Source: Longimicrobium sp. (GTDB lineage: Bacteria > Gemmatimonadota > Gemmatimonadetes > Longimicrobiales > Longimicrobiaceae). From it: DNA of 6,301 bases. The notes under the pieces are model-generated. The model was given only the letters and a program-made list of their open reading frames with translations, ran no database searches and was not told the origin of the DNA. Positions 1 to 6,301 of the stretch are shown piece after piece. The DNA is taken from positions 1 to 6,301 of the forward strand of contig JAUJMI010000230.1 in the NCBI GenBank assembly GCA_030446945.1. Reading direction: 5' to 3'. Within the stretch, counting starts at the first letter, position 1, and each line of letters begins with the position of its first letter. A program made the position numbers and the translations under genes.

Positions 1-383
1 CGAGCAAGGGCTACATCGAGGTCTCGACCAACTGGACGGGGAGCTCCTCGACCGCCGGGTACTACGGCACCGGGTACTACTACGCCAACACCGAGGCGAT
101 CTCCGACCCGGCCACCTTCTGGTTCTACCTGCCTGCGGCGGCCACCAAGACGATCGACGCCTGGTGGACCTCCGGCTCCAACCGCTCGAGCACCGCGCCG
201 TTCGTCGCGTGGAACGCCAGCGGCACCAAGCTGGGCACCGTGTACGCGGACCAGACCATCAACGGTGGCAAGTGGAACCAGCTGGGCAGCTACAGCTTCT
301 CGGCCGGGTGGAACAAGATCCAGCTGTCCCGCTGGACCACCGCCGGATACGTGGTGATCGCGGACGCCGTCCGCATCCGCTGA
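1..383 (+). CDS. 3' end of a gene for a protein with a golvesin/Xly-type C-terminal domain (5' truncated)
   Basis: The reading frame is open from the window edge (first full codon at position 3) to a TGA at 381-383, giving the last 126 residues of a longer protein. Almost all of this is one beta-rich, aromatic-rich module with the landmarks [53 protein letters not shown] and a final VIADAVRIR. From ISDPAT onward, 78 of 94 residues match the end of the astacin protein that follows and 66 of 94 match the end of the glycosidase-like protein after that. Modules of this type are known as the golvesin/xanthan-lyase CBD-like domain and sit at the C-terminus of secreted proteins; a carbohydrate- or surface-binding role is suspected, not shown here. 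By analogy with the two neighbours, the missing N-terminal part is probably a secreted enzyme, but this window cannot show it. The strong terminator begins 18 bases after the stop. Confidence 0.85.
   Translation, partial: SKGYIEVSTNWTGSSSTAGYYGTGYYYANTEAISDPATFWFYLPAAATKTIDAWWTSGSNRSSTAPFVAWNASGTKLGTVYADQTINGGKWNQLGSYSFSAGWNKIQLSRWTTAGYVVIADAVRIR
3..380 (+). repeat. Golvesin-type module, copy 1 (start cut off)
   Basis: First of three related coding repeats in this window. Its opening (the I-V-V-D-x-N segment seen in the other copies) lies before the window. It is closest to copy 2 at 1340-1750: 16 differences over the last 94 residues, and a 24-base exact DNA match near the end (345-368 with 1715-1738). 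The similarity at DNA level suggests fairly recent duplication or gene conversion. Confidence 0.85.
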
Positions 384-400
384 CCGGCTGAGTGGCAACG

Positions 401-440
401 CTTCACGGCGCGCGGACTTCCGCGCGCCGTGAAGTTTTCT
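401..440 (+). terminator. Strong intrinsic (Rho-independent) terminator
   Basis: Positions 401-415 and 420-434 form a perfect 15-bp stem with a 4-base loop (ACTT), followed directly by TTTTCT at 435-440. The stem is mostly G/C. This is a textbook intrinsic terminator, placed 17 bases after the stop of the truncated gene. It ends only 26 bases before the ATG of the astacin gene, so it also forms the upstream border of that gene's leader. Confidence 0.92.
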
Positions 441-455
441 CCGCACCCAACCGCC

Positions 456-460
456 TGAGG
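456..460 (+). promoter_or_regulatory. Ribosome binding site that fixes the astacin gene start
   Basis: TGAGG at 456-460 lies 6 bases before the ATG at 467. It matches the Shine-Dalgarno core and lies after the terminator. It favours ATG 467 over an in-frame GTG at 392, which would place 25 extra residues across the terminator hairpin and in front of the lipoprotein signal. Confidence 0.8.
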
Positions 461-466
461 TCCCCC

Positions 467-1753
467 ATGCGTATCCTGCGTGCCGTCACGGCGCTCGCCA
501 TGCTGGCGACGATCGCCGCCTGCAACGACGACGGCGTGGTCGCCCCGAGCGCGGCCGGGGACGCCGCGGTGGACCGGGGGATCGTGGACCCGGCAAAGGG
601 GCCGGTGCGCACCGGCTGGATCATCGGCGAGGACGGGAGGACGCCGGTGAAGATCGGCTACCAGGTGGTCAACGGCCACGCCATCTACGACGGCGACGTG
701 GGCCTGGGGCCCGCGGACCGCATCGCGGCCACGGCGGAGGAGGCCGTGCGCGGCATGCGTCCCGGCAACACACGCCCCACCTTCTCCCTGCACTACAGCG
801 GCGCCTCCATCTGGTCGGACACCAAGGGAGTGATCGCCGTGCGCGAGGTGTTCTCGCCCACCAACCTGTGGTCGGCGCTCACGCAGATCGAGAAGCAGGT
901 GCCCGGCATCGACTTCGTGCCGTACAACGGGCAGTACCGCCACATCGTGGTCTACTACGGCAACGGCTCCAACTACTACAACGGCTGCTACAACGGCGCC
1001 TGCGAGATCTACATCGGCAGCGCGAGCGCGTCCAAGCAGCTGATCATGCACGAGTTCGGGCACGGGCTGGGCTACCAGCACGAGCAGAAGCGGTGCGACC
1101 GCGACAGCTACATCAAGATGATCGACGCCAACCCGTACCCGGACCAGTTCTCCACCGCGTGCGAATGGGTGCAGATGGGCGGCTACGATCTGACTTCCAT
1201 CATGCACTACAACTCGCGCGAGTTCGGGCGGCTGCACTTCACGGACTGGAACGGCTACGAGGTGTGCGGCTACTGGTGCCGCAGCGACCTCTCCGCCGGC
1301 GACGCGGCCGCATGGCGCAAGCTGTACCCGGCCTCCACCATCATCGTGGACAGCAACAACGCCAACAACGACGGGACGGTGGCGAAGTACGAGGTGTCGG
1401 CCAACTGGAGCATCGGGAGCAGCTCCGGCTACTACGGCACCGGATACAACTACGCCAGCACGCAGGCGATCTCGGACCCGGCGACCTTCTGGTTCTACCT
1501 GCCGGCGGCGGCCACCAGGACCATCGACGCCTGGTGGGTGGCGGGGAGCAACCGCTCCACGACGACGCCGTACATCGCGTTCAACGCCAGCGGGACGAAG
1601 CTGGGCACCGTGTACGCGAACCAGCAGACCAATGGCAGCAAGTGGAACGCGCTGGGGTCGTACAGCTTCTCGGCGGGATGGAACAAGATCCAGCTCTCGC
1701 GCTGGACCACGGAAGGATACGTGGTGATCGCGGACGCCATCCGCGTGCGGTAG
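467..1753 (+). CDS. Astacin-family (M12A) zinc metalloprotease lipoprotein with golvesin-type C-terminal domain
   Basis: A 428-residue secreted endopeptidase. Residues 1-19 are a lipoprotein signal (short basic start, hydrophobic run, lipobox IAAC, C19 as lipid site). Residues 35-105 look like a propeptide; YDGDV at 74-78 resembles the FxGDI aspartate-switch motif with which astacin propeptides block the zinc. The catalytic domain spans about 112-288. It has the full astacin signature HExxHxxGxxHExxRxDRD, with H195, H199 and H205 as zinc ligands and E196 as general base, and a Met-turn SIMHY at 244-248 whose Y248 is the usual extra ligand. Six cysteines besides C19 (174, 179, 210, 232, 267, 271) could form disulfides. 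Residues 292-428 are the golvesin-type module shared with both flanking genes. All key catalytic residues are present, so it is predicted active. The start is set by TGAGG 6 bases upstream. Substrate is unknown. Family assignment is very secure; propeptide limits are inferred. Confidence 0.95.
   Translation: MRILRAVTALAMLATIAACNDDGVVAPSAAGDAAVDRGIVDPAKGPVRTGWIIGEDGRTPVKIGYQVVNGHAIYDGDVGLGPADRIAATAEEAVRGMRPGNTRPTFSLHYSGASIWSDTKGVIAVREVFSPTNLWSALTQIEKQVPGIDFVPYNGQYRHIVVYYGNGSNYYNGCYNGACEIYIGSASASKQLIMHEFGHGLGYQHEQKRCDRDSYIKMIDANPYPDQFSTACEWVQMGGYDLTSIMHYNSREFGRLHFTDWNGYEVCGYWCRSDLSAGDAAAWRKLYPASTIIVDSNNANNDGTVAKYEVSANWSIGSSSGYYGTGYNYASTQAISDPATFWFYLPAAATRTIDAWWVAGSNRSTTTPYIAFNASGTKLGTVYANQQTNGSKWNALGSYSFSAGWNKIQLSRWTTEGYVVIADAIRVR
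1340..1750 (+). repeat. Golvesin-type module, copy 2
   Basis: Codes residues 292-428 of the astacin protein, starting IIVDSNNAN right after the protease domain and ending at the stop codon. There is hardly any linker, so the module was joined tightly to the protease. Closest relative in the window is copy 1. Confidence 0.9.
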
Positions 1754-1770
1754 GCTGAAGGTGACGGTCC

Positions 1771-1810
1771 CGGGCTCCGGCGCACTCCGCGCCGGGGCCC
1801 GTCCTACTCT
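1771..1810 (+). terminator. Hairpin after the astacin gene, possible weak terminator
   Basis: Arms 1771-1783 and 1789-1801 pair over 13 bp with one G-U wobble and a 5-base loop (ACTCC). The following bases TCCTACTCT are only partly T, so termination may be incomplete. It starts 17 bases after the TAG and ends 23 bases before the next ATG. Confidence 0.6.
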
Positions 1811-1824
1811 CAACGGGTCTGCCC

Positions 1825-3510
1825 ATGCTACCCTCTCTCGCTCGCCGCGCGGCGCTTCCGGCGCTCCTCCTGGCTCTGGCCGCGTGCCGGGATGCCACCT
1901 CTCCGCCGACGCAGCGCCTCGCGCCCCCGGCCGAGGGGCCGCGCCTGGCCGCCACTCCGGCCTGGGCGGAGGCGCGCGCCCTGTGGGTGTCGCGCTTCGA
2001 ATACGACTCGCCCACCAAGATCGCCACCATCATGCAAAAGGCGGCCGACGCCAACTTCAACGTGGTGTACTTCCAGGTGCGCGGCGCGGGCGACGCATTC
2101 TACAAGTCGTCGCTGGAGCCGTGCTCGGTGGGCCTCTGCGGCCACCTGGGCGGCACCCCGAGCTGGGACCCGCTCGCCGTCGCGATCCAGGAGGCGCACT
2201 CGCGCGGGCTGCAGCTCCACGCCTGGCTCAACGCGTTCGCCGGGTGGGGCGCGGGGAGCACCACCAGCTGCGGCTACCTCCAGGAGTCCGACGCCGGCAA
2301 CCCGCGCCACATGCTGCTGGCGCACCCGGAGTGGAAGGTGGTGGACAACGCGGGCGTCACGCACCCCTGCCCCAACCCGGAGGAGTACGTCTACGTATCG
2401 CCGGGGTACGCCGGCGCGCGCACGCACCTGGCGCGCGTGGCCGCCGACATCGCGCGGCGCTACGACGTCGACGGCGTGCAACTGGACCGCATCCGCCTGC
2501 CGGGGACGAAGTGGTCGCACGACAAGGCGAGCCTGGCCGCCTTCGGCAAGGACCCGGCGGCCTACCCGGCCGAGTGGGCGAACTTCCGCCGCTCGCTCAT
2601 CGACCTGGCGGTGAAGGAGGTCTACGACAGCGTGGGAGCGGTCAAGCCGAAGCTCCCCATCTCCGGCGCCATCTGGCAGATCTACACCGACCAGTGGGGG
2701 TGGAACTCGTCGCAGGGCTACACGCAGTACTACCAGGACCCGTACGCCTGGGCGACCGGCGGGTACTTCGACGTGGGCGTGCCCATGACGTACTACACCA
2801 TCGACGCGGCGTACTGCGACCACGCGGACTGGGCCTGCCTGCTGGACGACCACCTCCAGCGCCTGCAGGCCAACGGCGGCCGCCACGCGTACATCGGCAT
2901 CGGCGCCAAGAACGGGGCCGCCGAGGTGGAGAAGCAGATCAAGCTGGCGCGGCAGCAGGGCGCCAAGGGCGTCTCCATCTACTCGTACGGGACCGTGGAG
3001 AGTGGGGGCATCTGGTCCGTGCTCAAGGGGGGCGTCTTCGCGCAGAAGGCGTCGGTGCCGCCGCAGCACTGGAAGACGCCCTGCTGCACGGACATCGTGG
3101 TGGACAACGCCAACAGCCGCAACAACACCGCGGTGGCGTACGCGGAGGCATCCTCGAACTGGACCGCCGCCACCGCCACGCCGGGGTACTACGCCATCGA
3201 CTACCGGCACGCCTCTACCAAGGCGATCTCGGATCCGGCTACCTTTTGGTTCTATCTCCCCACGGGGGGCAGCCGCACGGTGTCGGCGTGGTGGACCTCG
3301 GGCTCCAACCGCTCCTCCACCGCGCCGTACATCATCTACGACGCGAATGGGACGAAGCTGGCCACCGTGTACGTCAACCAGCAGGCGAACGGCGGCAAGT
3401 GGAACGCGCTGGGGACGTGGACCTTCACCGCGGGCTGGAACAAGGTGCAGCTCTCCCGCTGGACCACCTCCGGCTATCAGGTGATCGCCGACGCCGTCCG
3501 CGCGCATTAG
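1825..3510 (+). CDS. GHL10/DUF187-family glycosyl hydrolase-like lipoprotein with golvesin-type C-terminal domain
   Basis: A 561-residue protein with a lipoprotein signal (residues 1-21, lipobox LAAC, C21). Residues 48-405 fit the glycosyl-hydrolase-like 10 (DUF187) TIM-barrel family: ARALWVSRFEY at 50-60, NFNVVYFQVRG at 78-87, the GLQLHAWLNAF strand at 128-138, HPEW at 167-170, and DVDGVQLDRIR at 214-224, the family's conserved D-x-D-G-x-x-x-D region with D216 and D221 as likely active-site residues. Later landmarks are MTYY at 321-324 and the IYSYG strand at 385-389. A studied relative, E. coli DigH (YddW), cuts peptide-free peptidoglycan glycan strands, so a glycan substrate is plausible but not shown. 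Eight cysteines besides C21 suggest an exported, oxidised protein. Residues 423-561 are the third golvesin-type copy. No good Shine-Dalgarno precedes ATG 1825; the start rests on the signal peptide that follows it. Expected location is outside the cytoplasmic membrane. Confidence 0.9.
   Translation: MLPSLARRAALPALLLALAACRDATSPPTQRLAPPAEGPRLAATPAWAEARALWVSRFEYDSPTKIATIMQKAADANFNVVYFQVRGAGDAFYKSSLEPCSVGLCGHLGGTPSWDPLAVAIQEAHSRGLQLHAWLNAFAGWGAGSTTSCGYLQESDAGNPRHMLLAHPEWKVVDNAGVTHPCPNPEEYVYVSPGYAGARTHLARVAADIARRYDVDGVQLDRIRLPGTKWSHDKASLAAFGKDPAAYPAEWANFRRSLIDLAVKEVYDSVGAVKPKLPISGAIWQIYTDQWGWNSSQGYTQYYQDPYAWATGGYFDVGVPMTYYTIDAAYCDHADWACLLDDHLQRLQANGGRHAYIGIGAKNGAAEVEKQIKLARQQGAKGVSIYSYGTVESGGIWSVLKGGVFAQKASVPPQHWKTPCCTDIVVDNANSRNNTAVAYAEASSNWTAATATPGYYAIDYRHASTKAISDPATFWFYLPTGGSRTVSAWWTSGSNRSSTAPYIIYDANGTKLATVYVNQQANGGKWNALGTWTFTAGWNKVQLSRWTTSGYQVIADAVRAH
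3091..3507 (+). repeat. Golvesin-type module, copy 3
   Basis: Codes residues 423-561 of the glycosidase-like protein, opening DIVVDNANSRNN and ending at the stop. It is the most diverged copy (28 of 94 residues differ from each of the other two over the last part), with changes mainly in the AAAT segment (TGGS here) and the PYIIYDANG segment. The [14 protein letters not shown] stretch is identical to copy 1. Confidence 0.9.
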
Positions 3511-3573
3511 CGCTGGCCTATCCGCCGCGGGCGCGGTACCATGCTCCGCATCCGCCGGGCCTTTCGCTCGACC

Positions 3574-3596
3574 GCGCCCCCGTCCTCCGGGGGCGC
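3574..3596 (+). other. GC-rich hairpin in the gap before the propeller gene
   Basis: GCGCCCCC at 3574-3581 pairs perfectly with GGGGGCGC at 3589-3596 around a 7-base loop. No T-run follows (next bases ACCGCACAACC), so it is not a standard intrinsic terminator. It might protect the upstream mRNA end or shape the leader of the next gene. I see no promoter I could defend in the 110-base gap. Confidence 0.55.
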
Positions 3597-3620
3597 ACCG
3601 CACAACCATCCTGGATCCAG

Positions 3621-4643
3621 ATGCGACCCACCCGCTCCAGCCTGCTGATTCTCCTCCTGGGCGCCGGGTGCCGCGGCGACGAGCCCCAGATGGCGTTCGT
3701 CTCCGAGCGCGGCGGCACGCACGAGATCCGCGTCCTCACCCGCTCCGGCGACGACCGGCCGCTGGCGTCCGCGGGCGCCGGCGCGGGGCTGTTCCCCATC
3801 GCATTCGCCCCCAGCGACCCCTCGCTCCTCGCCGTGCGCGTGGCCGACACCGGAACGGGTCCCGAGGAGCAGCTCGTGCTCGTGCCCATGGAGGGCGGGA
3901 AGCCGCGCCCGATCGGCCCGCTGGCCGCCCGGGCGCGCAACGGGTCGTGGTCGCCGGACGGCAAGTGGATCGCGTTCGAGAGCAGCGCGCAGAGCTTCCG
4001 CGACCTGTACCGGATGACCGTGGACGGCAAGCACGTGCGCCGCCTGACCGACAACCGCGAGGGGAACTTCGAGCCCGAGGTCTCCCCGGACGGCAAGTGG
4101 ATCGCCTTCGTCAGCAGCCGTGACGGCGACGCGGAGCTGTACGTGATGCCCGCGCGCGGCGGACCTGCGCGCCGCCTCACCGCTTTTCACCGCGACGACT
4201 GGAGCCCGCGCTGGTCGCCGGACGGAAGCCGCATCGCGTTCCTGAGCAACCGTGGGAACAGCGACCGCATCTACGTGATCGACGCCGACGGCTCCGATAT
4301 CACGCGGCTGACCGACCGGACGGACGCGCAGCCGAGCCCCGACGAGCAGGAGATGGACCCCGCCTGGTCGCCGGATGGGCGCGAGATCGCCTACACCTTT
4401 CGCACCCGCGACGGCAGATCCGCCATCCGCATCGCGGACGCAGCCACGGGGAAGTGGCGCAGCATATCGGACGGCAAGGGCAAGGACTGGATGCCCGCCT
4501 GGTCCCCGGACGGCCGCCAGATCGCCTTCTCATCCGAGCGCGGCGGCGACACCGATCTGTACCGGATTACGGCGGACGGGAAGGAGGTCACGCGCCTGAC
4601 CAGCGCGCGCGGCGCGGACTGGCTGCCGAGGTGGGTGCGGTAG
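3621..4643 (+). CDS. TolB-like PD40 beta-propeller protein, probable lipoprotein
   Basis: A 340-residue protein with a short signal sequence (residues 1-17, hydrophobic LLILLL). C17 could be the lipid site, but the residues before it are GAG, a less usual lipobox than in the two upstream genes. The rest is beta-propeller repeat of the PD40 type (TolB/WD40-like): SPDGxxIAF/Y occurs at 111, 155, 199, 250 and 295, each followed by LY or similar and then DG...RLT. A degenerate unit covers 58-100 and a partial unit begins at 24 (MAFVSERGG). The C-terminal ADWLPRWVR supplies the first strand missing from that first unit, as in propellers that close their ring by joining both ends. I count seven units. 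No enzyme motif is visible; binding of a protein or glycan partner is the usual role of such folds. The frame stays open far upstream, but ATG 3621 is the only start followed by a signal peptide. It lacks the golvesin-type module of its neighbours. Confidence 0.88.
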   Translation: MRPTRSSLLILLLGAGCRGDEPQMAFVSERGGTHEIRVLTRSGDDRPLASAGAGAGLFPIAFAPSDPSLLAVRVADTGTGPEEQLVLVPMEGGKPRPIGPLAARARNGSWSPDGKWIAFESSAQSFRDLYRMTVDGKHVRRLTDNREGNFEPEVSPDGKWIAFVSSRDGDAELYVMPARGGPARRLTAFHRDDWSPRWSPDGSRIAFLSNRGNSDRIYVIDADGSDITRLTDRTDAQPSPDEQEMDPAWSPDGREIAYTFRTRDGRSAIRIADAATGKWRSISDGKGKDWMPAWSPDGRQIAFSSERGGDTDLYRITADGKEVTRLTSARGADWLPRWVR

Positions 4644-4653
4644 GCCCTCACCC

Positions 4654-4701
4654 GGCAGCTTACAGCTGCCACCCTCTCTCACAAAACGCTGTGGGAGAGG
4701 G
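4654..4701 (+). repeat. Tandem palindromes after the propeller gene, REP-like
   Basis: Two hairpins in a row start 10 bases after the TAG. The first is GGCAGCT/AGCTGCC (4654-4660 with 4664-4670, 3-base loop). The second pairs 4672-4683 with 4690-4701 over 12 bp with one G-U wobble and loop AAACGC. No T-run follows on either strand. The CCCTCTCTCAC...GTGGGAGAGGG style resembles interspersed palindromic units of high-GC genomes; copy number elsewhere cannot be seen here. They may still end or protect the transcript of the propeller gene. Confidence 0.6.
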
Positions 4702-4827
4702 GACCTGGGGCCGGTGCGCGGGGCAGGCGCTCCTTGCCCGCGATGACGTCTTCTAGGGGCAGCCCCGCCTGGACCCCCGTGCTTTCCCCCGCTGCCGATC
4801 CTGCCGCTACGCGCTGATGCATGCAAC

Positions 4828-4857
4828 GCCCCTCCCCCAGCAGTTTGGGGGAGGGGC
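4828..4857. repeat. Perfect palindrome just downstream of prfC
   Basis: Positions 4828-4839 and 4846-4857 form a perfect 12-bp stem (GCCCCTCCCCCA with its complement) around a 6-base loop. It lies 22 bases past the prfC stop and could mark the 3' end of the prfC transcript, although no T-run follows on the minus strand. Its C/T-run by G/A-run design is like the 4672-4701 hairpin, which suggests the same class of repeat. A bulged hairpin (4717-4742) lies between the two. Confidence 0.6.
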
Positions 4858-4870
4858 AGCGGGGTGGGGG
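4847..4870 (+). other. Canonical G-quadruplex motif
   Basis: The + strand reads G5-A-G4-CAGC-G4-T-G5: four runs of at least four G with loops of 1, 4 and 1 bases, which meets the strict quadruplex pattern with room to spare. It overlaps the right arm of the 4828-4857 hairpin, so the two structures exclude each other. It sits on the template strand for prfC, 10 bases past its stop codon. Confidence 0.7.
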
Positions 4871-4879
4871 CCGCCGGGC

Positions 4880-6301
<1,422 letters not shown>

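Noticed and set aside
392..466. GTG at 392 as an earlier start of the astacin gene
   Set aside because: It would translate the terminator hairpin and bury the lipoprotein signal 25 residues inside; ATG 467 has a good ribosome binding site.
1340..1750. The shared C-terminal module as a type IX secretion sorting domain
   Set aside because: It is about 137 residues with conserved aromatic strands and ends VIADA(V/I)R, unlike the shorter T9SS tails; the proteins also have lipoprotein signals. It fits the golvesin/Xly-type module better.
290..1813. Long open frame on the - strand opposite the astacin gene
   Set aside because: Arg/Val/Ala/Pro/His-rich, low-complexity translation with no domain, typical of antisense frames over high-GC genes; the + strand frame carries a complete astacin signature.
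1828..3609. 593-residue open frame on the - strand opposite the glycosidase-like gene
   Set aside because: Same type of antisense artefact; composition is unnatural and the + strand has a signal peptide and two recognisable domains.
1761..3620. The propeller gene extended upstream in frame to 1761
   Set aside because: The extension is an out-of-frame reading of the glycosidase-like gene, rich in Arg, Gly and Pro; the signal peptide at ATG 3621 marks the true start.

Overview
This is a GC-rich bacterial window. It holds the end of one gene and three complete genes on the + strand, followed by a convergent, 5'-truncated housekeeping gene on the - strand. The very high GC at third codon positions, N-terminal lipoprotein signals, golvesin/Xly-type C-terminal modules and G/C-rich palindromes between genes suggest a Gemmatimonadota (Longimicrobium-like) genome. 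That taxonomic call is an inference at moderate confidence; another high-GC group such as Myxococcota is possible. Nothing here is a taxonomic marker except the prfC sequence, which could be placed on a tree.

Layout. 1-383: the last 126 residues of a protein whose N-terminal part lies outside the window; what remains is almost entirely a golvesin-type beta-rich module. 401-440: a near-ideal intrinsic terminator. 467-1753: a lipoprotein astacin (M12A) zinc protease with the same C-terminal module. 1771-1810: a hairpin that may be a weak terminator. 1825-3510: a lipoprotein GHL10/DUF187 glycosyl hydrolase-like protein, again with the module. 3574-3596: another GC-rich hairpin. 3621-4643: a probable lipoprotein made of TolB-like PD40 beta-propeller repeats, without the module. 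4644-4879: a convergent intergenic region full of palindromes, including a perfect G-quadruplex motif. 4880-6301 (-): prfC, peptide chain release factor 3, missing about 57 N-terminal residues at the window edge.

How the parts fit. The three consecutive + strand proteins share one C-terminal module: 78 of 94 residues are identical between copies 1 and 2, and 66 of 94 between copy 3 and either other. In front of it sit unrelated catalytic parts: unknown, astacin protease, glycosidase-like. This looks like a set of surface-anchored exoenzymes that share one binding or targeting domain, built by module duplication. Each of the three complete + strand genes is preceded, 23-32 nt before its start codon, by a GC-rich hairpin, so expression could be partly coupled through read-through or RNA processing. 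The propeller protein may act with them at the cell surface, but only proximity supports that. prfC is unrelated in function and orientation.
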